Shown: piece after piece, positions 54,737 through 64,000 of the stretch | How the letters are laid out: every line of letters starts with the position of its first letter | How positions within the stretch are numbered: position 1 is the first letter of the stretch | Source: Knufia peltigerae | Lineage: Eukaryota; Ascomycota; Eurotiomycetes; Chaetothyriales; Trichomeriaceae | Direction: 5' to 3' | DNA: 64,000 nucleotides | Assembly: GCA_030247855.1 (NCBI GenBank) | Contig: JAPDRN010000048.1 | Span: 124,001 to 188,000 of the forward strand | Program-made: the position numbers and the translations under genes | The notes under the pieces: generated by a model | The model's database searches: none | Seen by the model: the letters and a program-made list of their open reading frames with translations, nothing else | Told to the model about the DNA's origin: nothing

Positions 54737-57700
54737 TTACCAAAAACCTTTCTCCCTGCTAACCACCAGACTTGATCCAGAGGATGGGCCTCCACCCATA
54801 GGGCGAAGAGGACCGACATGACTGGCGCTGTCGTCCGGGAAGACGGTCGAGGTTCCGATGTCCTCCTCGCCGTCCTCGACGACTGGGACTTCTGCACCGC
54901 CCATGCCGAGACGATACTTTGAGCCGTCGGGTCTGAGAAACACCTGTGCGACTTCGTTTATCCGGATGCCATGCACCGGCTCCTCCCAGCTTCGTCCGCC
55001 AGGTCCAAGGTGCGCCGCTGGCATTGCAGAGCCCCACCCAGAACCTCTCCCGCTATGTGCGTTTCCTCGCAGTGTCATAGGCGCAAGTGCCGTTTTCGTC
55101 GACTGGGCGCTGCGGTGTCCCAAGCCGACGTTACTTAGGCGTGTGGGAGGTATCGTCGCCACAATGTCTTGCTTCTGCTTCGCGTCTTGGATGTCCAGCT
55201 GCATCAGCGTCCCAACATTGCGCGTACCGACGAAATCCATCTTGCTAACCATGTGTGTTGCAACGTCCAGCATGGCACGGATCACAGACTTTTCAAGGAT
55301 ACTTTTGCCTGTGCTTTCTGAGGGTGTGAATTCACCAATCTCGAGATCCTCATTGCCCTTGAGGGCAGCTGTGACCTGTTTATGGACGATCGAGAGCTCG
55401 TAATGGATGCGGCCTTCCTTCGCGATGGTCTCGTATTCATCTTGTGCTGCCTCATAACCTTGCCACAGGTTTCTGTCTTCTGGATGGCACTTGAAGAGGA
55501 GGCTCTTAGACTCAACAACTTTAAGCTGAACATCCTGACAGTCACGTAAATTGCAGTCATGATAGCTGACGCGACGGACGATTAAATTTTTGATTTTGAT
55601 CTCGTGGTCTGTCGGCTGGCGAAAGACAATGATCAGCTTCTGTTTGCTGGGGAGAACGTACAGAGACTGAACGAAAGAGTCGACACTGTTAGTGAGCGTT
55701 TCAGGTGGATCGGGCCAAATCAGATGACCAGAGAGGGTTGCTGCACAGTCCCAGATTGATTCGGGAACATGCATGTTGACAGTCCCGACAGTGATTTGGC
55801 CCTTTCTGAGTTCATAGTTGCCGCCCTGGTCGACTACGATCAGAAAGTCTTCGTTGAACCTATTCTGGCAGGAAAATTCATATGTGACAGTAGTAGGCCC
55901 TGGATCTTGGCTCCAGAGTCTGTTACTGTCACCCTTATTCGGGTTCCTAAAGCGAAGAACCCCGTCAACGTCTTCGCCGTTTGTGGTTAGAATTTTGGTA
56001 AAGGTTGCTGATGACAGATGGACGCCATTTGGCGGGTCGAAGAGTGAGTTCCAGCCAGAGATGTCGTATAGTTTTTGATCTTGGATATGGGGCCCGGACG
56101 ACGCAATGACTTGACCAAAGCCAATATCAAAGTTCAGCCGGCCATTGAAAGCTCTAGCAGCTTCAAACGAAGATTGTAGCAACTTAATGAGCTTACTGCA
56201 TTGCTCTTCTTTCGCTTTTGCATTGAGAATTTCGGGATGTGCCTGAGCCACAACAGAATTCTTTTCTCCCGCAATCCGCCGGCGTTTCCATTTGCTCATC
56301 TCATCTGACTGCTCCGTCGGCGATGGCTTCGGCAACTGGCTAATAGGCTGAGAGCCATATGCTTCCCGCATCGCTTTCGCGAGTCGTGCCTGTCTTTCGG
56401 CCTTAGTCTCCTGTTGAGTTGACGTTTTGCCAGGATTTTTGCCTTGCTGGCGCATCGTAGAGTGTGTTGGAGGTACCCTGTCGTCGGCTTCTTTTTTGTT
56501 CGCAACCTCTTGCCTGTTTGAGTGCTCTTTCTGCTTCTGGCTGGCTTCAATGGCTGCTAAAGCAAGTGCGATGCTGTTCTGCTTCAGTCTGGTTTGGTCA
56601 GGCAGCGGAATCGAAGCCACTCTGTACTCAGAACCCTCTTCACTGAAACGAATTCCTGTCCTTGTGGAAACACGGCTGCTGAAAGATTGAGTTTCACTTA
56701 GATCAATGAGTTTCTCAGTGGGCATGTGTGTGGCAGTAGGCTCCAATGGGTCATCCATGATATTTCGTATCCCGACTTGATCCCAATATGAAGCTGGTCG
56801 CTCCAGTGGCACAAAAGACTCAAAGCCGGGAGGGACACGATGGTAACCCCGGGCCGAAGGGCCTGAAGCGAGTTCAACCAGGTGTCCCTGACCCCGGCCA
56901 CGACCCCTGCCTCTTGGACGATCCTGACCAGCTCTGGACGCAGTATGAATTTGGGCCCCGACAATGCCAGCGTAATTACCGCGTCCGCGCCGATGACTTG
57001 CTTCGAGTGGCAATGTTCTGGCTTCAGGGTTGTGACTGTCGTTGTCGCTCCACATTCCGCTCCGACTGCTCCGACTGCGACCCCTACCACGAGACGAATT
57101 GCCCCGTATCCCACCACGAACGGTAGCATCAATATTGAAGCCTCGTTGTCCATGGGAAAGTGTAGTAGGTCGTCTATAAGCATTGCTATCGAATTTTGGT
57201 CTCGGGGTGGTCGAGATATCAGGCATCTCAGGCGTTAGAGGCGGTCTAAAGGGTGTAGGTCTGCTATGATCTGGTGTCCTGGATCGTTGTAATGTGGTAT
57301 CTGCACCATCTTCTGGGACAACATGGATAGATGGTGACGATACGCTGGACTTAGATCCACATGGTCGAGGGAGAGCATTAGAACTAGGTAGCGTCCATGA
57401 TGCAACGGGGTGTGGCTCATCAACAATAGCGGCTTGCTCTATAGCTTCCACCTCAAGTATCTCGGGGTCCCTACTTGAACGTGGGCGGAGAACAGATTGA
57501 GTTTGGCAGTCCTGACTATGCACTGGCGTCGATGTTGCAGATAGATATGGAGATTTATTGGACACAGATCTTGGGCTGCTCTTTCTGATAAAGCTCTCTG
57601 TATCCTCCAGCAGGTGTTTGTCTGCATTCTTCTCTGCATGTGCAATGGTCGACGGTTTCGCTGGAGACGATTCGTCTTCTTCATCATCCGAGTCCGCCAC

Positions 57701-59271
57701 AAGAACTCTTCGGCGACCTGTTGGTTGTATAGGCTTGGTCGGAGATTCTGTTCTAGGCAGACTGTCTTTTTTGACGGTCTGTGCGATACTTGACGGTTTC
57801 GCTGAGAGCATCTCGTCTTCCTCATCATCTGAGTCCACCAGGAGAAGTCTTCGTCGACCTACTGGTTGTGTAGGCTCCGTCGGGGATTCTGTTTTAGGCG
57901 GACTATCCTTCTTGCTGGCCTGTGCGATGGTCGTCGGTTTCACCCTGGATGTTTCATCTTCCTCATCATCCGAATCCGCCACAAGAAGTCTCCGGCGGCC
58001 CGTTGGTTGTGAAGACTCGATCGGGGCTTCAGGAGCAACCTCAGGATCTGCACCGCAGACAATTTTGTTGCTCCACATCTCAATTCTTGCGTCCTTCGAA
58101 TCTCGCTTCAACTTTTTCTGATCGCTCCCTAATTTTGAGCCGGCTTTTGAAGGAATAACAGGCTCGAGATTCCTCGGATTACCAAAGCTTTCGAAGACAA
58201 AGTCATTCCATAAACTTGAGGCCTGGAGCTTGGTGTCATTTCTGGCTTGGCCGAGAGAAAACTTCTCTGGCTTTTCCATCACGCCATGTTCCAAATTATG
58301 TGTCCGCAATTCCCCAATCACCATCCTGGTCAGGTCTCGTTCGCCTTTGTTTACTATGATTCGGTGGTATGAGGGGTGACCGGGTTGTATGTGCACATAC
58401 TCAATTCGAGCCTCTCTTTGAGTCGGATTCCAGATGAGGAGATCTGCCGCAGCCCTGAGTGGTTGCTTCGCCTGCTGGTGTTTGATGATTTCCTTTGCGT
58501 GTCAGTTTTATCCCTGCAGAGTAAATAGGCACGTACTAGCAGCGGCTCAAGTCTTTGCAGCTTCTCAAGAGCTATACTAAACTGGCCGTGAAACAGCCTA
58601 CACCGCTGTTCCGCCTCTTCGAAATAGATAGAGGTCCCGGTCAGATTCGTGATCTGCTGCGCATACAGATGAGGTAGGATTTTTATATCTCCGTTGCGTG
58701 GTGTCCAAAAAGCCGTAAGGTGCTGCAGGCTCTCCAAGGCGTCTTGACCATCTGAATCGACGTCTGGCAGCCAATCCCCCAGCGGGCCATCCTGCGACCT
58801 GGTGTCCCGGATGTAGTCGTCAGTAACAGTACCTTCCAGCGGTTTCACACGTTCCTCTTCGTCGAATGCCAAGCCCCGAGACTCATAAGCTGTCACGTAA
58901 TTGGACACTTGGTGTAGGATTGTCAAGAGAGTTCTATCATCGCCTGGATCGACCTCTGTAGAGAAGGTCTTTGGGAGCAGTTAGCACAGTTCATATCATT
59001 TTCAAGGTTCACCGGCAAATAAACTGACTTGTGTATCTGCTCCAAACGTAACGAACGGCGCGCTTTTCGGATCCAAGGAGGATTGCCTAAGCCAAAATGA
59101 GATGAAATCATCACGCATAGGAGGAGCGCACTCACATAAGGTTGCGGATAACCTCATCGGACTGTATCACTGTCAGTATGGGCCAGCTAGCTGGAAATTT
59201 TCACTCACTCCCAATTGTGTAAACTCGTACGTTGAGGCCACGAAGATTTTCTTCTTCTCTTCGATCGTCAT
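54737..59271 (-). CDS. Large fungal protein of unknown function with RG-rich and repeated acidic modules
   Basis: Exons on the minus strand are 59271-59209, 59161-59136, 59086-59029, 58968-58537 and 58492-54737. Introns are 47, 49, 60 and 44 bp, all in phase; the product is 1444 aa. I recognise no named family. From the N-terminus: a helical region with Y-E-F-T-Q-L-G-S-D-E-V-I-R-N-L; then R-I-E-Y-V-H-I-Q-P-G-H-P-S-Y-H at about residue 222. Next come three copies of a 47-aa unit around G-R-R-R-x-L-V-x-D-S-D-D-E-E-D-E. An Arg/Gly-rich segment (R-G-R-G-R-G-R-G) follows. The C-terminal half appears folded and ends in a Gly-rich tail. RG stretches and acidic Ser-Asp-Asp-Glu sites suggest an RNA- or chromatin-linked protein with casein-kinase-2-type sites. 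That is inference only. Confidence 0.85.
57640..58015 (-). repeat. Tandem 141-bp coding repeats in the 1444-aa protein
   Basis: Two full units of 47 codons plus flanks of a third are arranged head to tail. Each holds G-R-R-R followed by D-S-D-D-E-E-D-E and a K-K-D-S/T-E-S-P-T linker. The unit keeps the reading frame. Confidence 0.75.
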
Positions 59272-60044
59272 CTTGACGATCGGCACTGCGCCGGGGCTGG
59301 ATCCCAGGTCCTGCGGCAAAAGTGTTATGGCCCGTGACGCATCAACCCATGGGGCTATCGAATACGAGTCAAGCCATGTAAAGCGCAGGTCAATGGAGAT
59401 GGAAGAAAGTTGTAGAAAGATTTTAAGGAATCCGATGTAGGAGAGGAAGTATCGAAATATCTGTGGTTGTCGTTGTCGGCATGGATCAATTTAAGGCCGT
59501 GAGGGGCGCCTCAGCCTTGCGTGCCTGCCGCTTGCCATTGAAGGTTGTGGGATTTCTTCACCAGGACCGGAGTGAGGTACGCGACATGGACATGAAAGAG
59601 AAACAATCATCTTCACAATAAAGGTATTACACATTTTGCTATATGCATGCCCCTAGAAAGTGAGGCGTGGAATTGATCTTGCAAGCCCACATGGGGTGTG
59701 ATATTCACTTCTTTTGAATTGACATGCAGTTGTGGAGGAATATGCCTGAATTTGTGTACCTTTGCGGCCATTCAATTGGAGTTTCTTCACTCAACTCGAT
59801 CTCGTGCCTCGTACAGTGGGTCGGATATGGGCTGAGAAAATTGGCCACGATGGGCGGAAGAAGTATAATTATGCAGTAAGTGCCTACGTCTATTCTTGCG
59901 GCATTTTGCCCTTTAGCCATACACAGTATTTGGTCATCGCGTCGTATATTTCATCATCCATTCAGCTCAAAGTTCAACGTGACATCAAGGTGCCTTCTCG
60001 ACCTCGGCGTGATCTCAAAGGAGCTCAACGCAGGGTAAGATCCT
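59272..60044. other. Intergenic DNA
   Basis: It lies between the start of the 1444-aa gene and the stop of the next minus-strand gene. The frame upstream of the chosen ATG at 59271 stays open for over 50 codons and reads like protein (D-S-Y-S-I-A-P-W-V-D), so a further 5' exon is possible. Confidence 0.4.
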
Positions 60045-61330
60045 TCATTTGGACACCTTGGTTGAATCTTTTCGCCGATGCTTGATCAATTTGGTTGGAC
60101 TCCTCCTACCAGACTTTTCGCTGCGCTGATCCGAGACTTCACTGTGACCGTTAACTGGGTGACTCTGGTGTGAGGCCAAAGCACTCTGTCCATGGTTCAC
60201 CACGTCCTCGACTTTCATCACCCAGCGCATTCGACCTGTAACCTCGGTCATCTCGTCTAGTTTTTGTGTGATGGCAGCATCGTTACTGCCCGCTTTTGCC
60301 TTGAGTTCGGTAATTGCAGTATCGATTTGGTCTCGGTATGTTTTGAAGTTTGTAGTGAGCCTCCTGGTAAGATCTTCCAAGGTTGATATTGTCTGCCGCT
60401 GCTGCTCTGCCACGATCTCTAGCTTTTTCTGTTTCTCTGCATCATCCTCAGTGCGGCGAAGCAGGTTGTTGAATTGAGCTCGGATCTTATCCAGGCCACC
60501 TTGATGTCGGTCGTAGTCCATCTTCCGGCACGCTACAATCGTTTCGTATTCAGCTTCCCTTTGGGCAGCGAGAGCCTTGGCCTGGCTGGCTTCGTTCCTC
60601 CATATCTCCTCGCTTTCTGCGGCTGCAGCTGCCTGGGATTGTGCGTGAGCTGTCTTGGCCTTCTCTTTCGTGAGCTCGTCCTGTAGGTCTCTGACCTGCC
60701 TTTCTCTTCTCTTTAATTGTCGGTCGTGGGCTTCGTGAGTTTGCTCGTAAATGCTATTCCGATCTTGGAGTGATTGGTTTCGCGCTGCAAGCGTCTCCTT
60801 GGATTTCTCGGCCTCCTCATGACGCATCTTCAACACTTGCTTCTCCCGGCGTAATTTATCGATGTCTCCTTGTAGCCGCTCGATCACTCTGCCCGACTTT
60901 CCAGTTCCTGCATGACCAATAGCCGATGACCAAGGGGTCGCGTCCGAAGAAGAGGAGGAATTGTCTGAGTTTGACACGACTGACAAGGTGTTAGAAGAGT
61001 TGTTATTGGAGCCTCAAGATGGAATACCTGAACGCATAACGGATGCACTGACGACCCTGCTTGTAGCTGGTCGAGTAGCATCTTGGTGATTCTGCTCCTT
61101 AAGCATGCCATCGACTTCGGACATGGCGTTTTCGACTTGGGCATTAGAAGATGCAGTTAACGAGGGCTCTGCGATAGCCACTGTGTCAGTAAGACTCGAC
61201 ATATCGACAACGAGTACCTCGGGCGAATTTCAGGTGAGAAGCGCGTACCAGAGCGGGTAAAGAGCTCCTGAGCCGCGAGTGAAATCAACGGCGTGGGTGA
61301 GTCTCTGGAAACGCGAGATTTCCTCCTCAT
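60045..61330 (-). CDS. SHE3-like coiled-coil protein
   Basis: Preferred exons on the minus strand are 61330-61249, 61180-61028 and 60979-60045 (introns 68 and 48 bp); the product is 389 aa. The first exon reads M-R-R-K-S-R-V-S-R-D-S-P and is in phase. An alternative start at 61202 (M-S-S-L-T-D) gives 369 aa without it. After a Ser-rich stretch comes G-T-G-K-S-G-R-V-I-E-R-L, the conserved start of the fungal 'SWI5-dependent HO expression protein 3' family. About 200 residues of Glu/Lys/Gln-rich coiled coil follow, then a basic tail. G-T-G-K-S resembles a P-loop, but the coiled-coil context argues against an ATPase. Yeast She3 is an adaptor for myosin-driven mRNA transport; in filamentous fungi the role is less clear. 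Confidence 0.8.
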
Positions 61331-62101
61331 GACACGTTCCTTTGAGATGATGCGATAGATCTGACTGGATCCACGCTGGGATGCGGCCTGAACTTGGATG
61401 TGGTATAGGGCGGTTGCGATACAGAGTTTGTGCAGGTGCTAATGAAAGTGTGAACCATCTGGCTCATTCCGCGTGAGAATAGTTATAATAGAACTGTCTT
61501 GTACAGCGACAGGAACAATGAAGACACCAGGGACGTGTAGATATCCTATAACAGACTGAGATGATGGCATTATTTGTTTGATTTGGGCGCGCCGTGGTGG
61601 AGATCTGGAGTGCACAGGGTAAGCAGGCAACGGCCAGGGCCCGGGAAATCATTCTGAGGCTAATTGATGCAATTGGAGTCGTTGGAAGAAATGGACGATT
61701 GACAGCCCCGATCGAATGGGTGACATGGGTAAACACAATCCACTTCCGGGCTTCCCTTGGGTGGCTCGGAGGCTTCCGAGGGTCCTCTCAGGCACCCAAC
61801 AGACAAAGCTTTCAGGGACAAACGGCGCTAATGCCAGGGGCACCCGCGCCACCAAATGTCAAATATTTTAAGCATGACGCACGTTCAATTTCTTGGATCT
61901 CTTCCAATTGCCATTCGAGACATTGCACTTTTACATATAAGTATGCATTAAACACTATCCGTACCTGAGGGATCAAGTACTGGTATTTTCCAAGCCACCA
62001 TGTACGCTAGATTGAGATTCTCGATTTCCTCTTATGCACCAGCGTGGGTATCCTGACAACGCCTTGCTTTGAATGCGAATCAAATTATTCCTTCTGCCCG
62101 T
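61331..62101. other. Intergenic DNA
   Basis: About 0.8 kb between two minus-strand genes contains no recognised feature. Confidence 0.4.
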
Positions 62102-62824
62102 CTAGCTCAAGCACACGACCGCAGCGAAGATGCCCATGACCATAGCCGCCGAGCTTCCAAGCTGCGCAACTCCGGCGGCATTTGAATCTGGAGCACTCGT
62201 CGTTGCAGCGGCCGTTGGCGACGAGGAAGATGTTGAGGTCATGTCGCCGAATGTTACAGATCCTGATGATGTCTCGGTGGTTGTAGATGGCAGGCTGGCG
62301 GTGCGCGAAATCGTGGCAGAGCTGTGACTATGTTAGCCGCTGTGAACGCTGTAGTGTGGTCGAACTATCTACCTGAACGTGGTGTTCCTTGGAATGGCAG
62401 ATCCTGTTCCTTGCGAAGCTCCAGAATTTGTTGATGTAATACTGGCAGTCGAGTTCCCCGAGGCCGACGCAGTGGTTGATGCGGTAGAGCTCGTAAGGGA
62501 AAATTGGCCGCTGTAATTGATATCGTTCTGACCCTGAGTGATCTGCAAAGCATAGTCGTTGGCAGTCTTGAGGTCTTTCTGCACAGTCCAAACGAAGAAA
62601 TCCTCGGAGATGCCATCTGCCAGCGTCTGCACAGTCTTCAGGTCATCTGGGTCTCCTTCGCGGAGAGTGATGGTGACAGGCGTATCGTCACCACCACCCC
62701 AGGTGATGTTGTACGATTCACCAGCGACAACAACAGCCGGGACATGGGTGAATGCAATTTTGGTCTGTGCCAGGGCGTACGAGTAGAGCGACGCTCCTAG
62801 CAGGAGGGCTTTTGGGAAGAACAT
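62102..62824 (-). CDS. GPI-anchored Ser/Thr-rich protein with KRE9/KNH-type domain
   Basis: Exons on the minus strand are 62824-62373 and 62321-62102, with a 51-bp intron (GTAGAT...GTCACAG); the product is 223 aa. It starts M-F-F-P-K-A-L-L-L-G-A-S, a signal peptide ending near A-L-A. Residues about 22-110 form the KRE9-type beta domain: V-V-A-G-E-S-Y-N-I-T-W, T-V-Q-K-D-L, Y-A-L-Q-I-T. The rest is a Ser/Thr-rich stalk, likely O-mannosylated. The C-terminus has small residues then a hydrophobic run (A-A-M-V-M-G-I-F-A-A-V-V-C-L-S), the GPI-attachment signal. It belongs in the cell wall or outer face of the plasma membrane; the biochemical role is unknown. Confidence 0.9.
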
Positions 62825-63455
62825 ATTGGCTGGTTTGGCCGCGCGTTCGAGGCTTTCTGCGGATAGAAGTAGTTGTTCGAACGTCAAGAACACAGGCAAA
62901 ATGGCAGGATGTCTGGAATGTACCAAAATGTGATGGTTTGGCTAAAGTGAAAACAGAGTAACGCGGCTTTGATGAATATGCCTGCTGAAGAGGAAGAGAA
63001 AGCTGGGCACTTTGAATACGCGCAGGACAGGTTCAATGTCCTCCAGGATAACCCTGTCATACGATGAAACTCTGGACCATTCACTGTCAAGCTAATAGAA
63101 GCTCGTATTATGATACTCCAGAATCTTGTCTCGGAATTGAGAACCTGAGAAATGAGGCTGCAGTTCACAACCAATAGCATGTCGAAAGAAAGTACAACCT
63201 TGCCTGATTCAGCTAGCAAGTTCTGAAAAAGTAGCATCCAATTTCAGCCTCGTCCAGGTCCAAACACCTCAAGATTGTGGACGACTCTCATTAGTTATCC
63301 AGGTCGTCGCTGCGATAATTCTGATATCGTCCCAATCGAATGGTTGCCTAGCAGCCAGTCCATCCTCCAGAAACACTCCTATTGTATCCTATTGCCCGAC
63401 CCAATGTCGTGCTGGACGCTGAAAAGATCATCTTTCAGACTGTTTCTGTAGCGCA
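62825..63455. other. Intergenic DNA
   Basis: Promoter side of the GPI protein gene and 3' flank of the tyrosinase-like gene; no gene is recognised. Confidence 0.4.
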
Positions 63456-64000
63456 TTAAACTGGCTGTGACCCCATATTTGGCCGCGAAGCCCCGCATGG
63501 CTTGCCATTAGTCGCAGATCGCTGCCACTGGACGGCTCCATATTGAGGAAATCTGTCATCGGCATCTGTTGGAATCACAGATCGGCTGTAGACAGAAATG
63601 GAGAGGCCCGAGACTGCTTCTAATGGAACCTCGTCCCCTGTCGCGGTCCGGGCTCGCCAGTTCAAAGCCTTCTGTAGTAGTGGTATCACTGACTCGGGTG
63701 ACAAGTCTTTCAGAACGCCTCGCATAACACCGGCAGCCAAAATGTGCGTCAGTGAGACTTCGCTCCCAACTTGTCCCTCAGGAGCCCCGCCTGGGTGAAT
63801 CAGAGAAACATTGGCATGGCCGAACTGTGCATATGATCCTATTAGATTTTTGGCTGTTGGTCGCAAGGTAACGTCGGTTGGCGGGTCACCGATGAAGAAG
63901 TCGATGCAGTAGCTAGTATCCAAAGCGAATCGATCAACCAGTACAGCGATAGACCATTGCGTCTCGAGATTATTGACGTTCAGATCCCGTACCATGTCAA
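63456..64000 (-). CDS. Tyrosinase-like protein, C-terminal part (5' end outside the window)
   Basis: The stop is at 63456 and the frame is open to the right edge, where the codon before the in-frame ATG at 63995 also fits. The visible 181 residues match the C-terminal domain of ascomycete tyrosinases: W-S-I-A-V-L-V-D-R-F-A-L, Y-C-I-D-F-F-I-G-D, L-I-G-S-Y-A-Q-F, L-T-H-I-L-A-A-G-V, then S-I-S-V-Y-S-R-S. In the full-length family this domain covers the di-copper catalytic domain until cleaved. The catalytic His residues would lie beyond the window. Expected role: oxidation of phenols, for example in melanin formation. Confidence 0.75.
   Translation of the reverse strand, partial: DMVRDLNVNNLETQWSIAVLVDRFALDTSYCIDFFIGDPPTDVTLRPTAKNLIGSYAQFGHANVSLIHPGGAPEGQVGSEVSLTHILAAGVMRGVLKDLSPESVIPLLQKALNWRARTATGDEVPLEAVSGLSISVYSRSVIPTDADDRFPQYGAVQWQRSATNGKPCGASRPNMGSQPV

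Noticed and set aside
60879..60910. A P-loop (G-T-G-K-S) in the SHE3-like protein
   Set aside because: The motif lies in a Ser-rich stretch before a coiled coil with no Walker B or ATPase fold; it is a family signature rather than a nucleotide site.
1..64000. CRISPR arrays, operons and bacterial-type ribosome-binding sites
   Set aside because: None was seen, and the spliced gene structures show that this is eukaryotic nuclear DNA.

Overview
The window looks like nuclear DNA of a filamentous ascomycete (Pezizomycotina). The genes are broken by short GT-AG introns of 44-139 bp with CTGAC/CTAAC-like branch sites. The families are typical of these fungi: fungal-type transcription factors, a HeLo-like/NACHT/ankyrin protein, a KRE9-type GPI protein, a tyrosinase C-terminal domain and a SHE3-like coiled coil. 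The order cannot be fixed from sequence alone; a eurotiomycete (Eurotiales or Chaetothyriales) is a guess. There are about 22 genes and one probable gene remnant. Splice sites were placed by hand and checked by reading phase and by continuity of conserved motifs.

Region 1 (0-15 kb) looks like a catabolic cluster: three sulfatases (560-2276, 8011-9723, 10289-11857), a GH3 glycosidase (2734-4641) and an MFS sugar transporter (4945-6716). A fungal-type regulator without a visible DNA-binding domain (12252-13331) and an SDR oxidoreductase with a 7-nt micro-exon (13891-14914) follow. The 10-mer CGGGAGTCGG (CGG-N4-CGG, the kind of site zinc-cluster regulators bind) occurs five times, all in non-coding DNA upstream of the sulfatases and the transporter. 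One pair forms a perfect 11-bp inverted repeat. A weaker variant lies upstream of the GH3 gene. The inferred system is coordinated uptake and desulfation/deglycosylation of a sulfated glycoside or glycan.

Region 2 (15-29 kb) holds an unknown protein and a second MFS transporter (divergent), a metal-dependent amidohydrolase, a fungal transcription-factor-like protein, a Myb-like protein and an Ap4A phosphorylase. Region 3 (29.7-34.7 kb) is gene-poor. Region 4 (34.7-39.7 kb) has a C2H2 zinc-finger factor and COP9 signalosome subunit 1. A 4.3-kb gene-free block (39.7-43.9 kb) is packed with copies of TACTCCGTA, in both orientations, and microsatellites.

Region 5 (43.9-64 kb) has a 1251-aa NLR-like protein, a CDC1-type metallophosphoesterase, a ZRC1-type zinc transporter and a DUF202-like remnant. 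It continues with a 1444-aa RG-rich protein of unknown function with internal 47-aa repeats, a SHE3-like coiled-coil protein, a GPI-anchored wall protein and the 3' end of a tyrosinase gene cut by the window edge.
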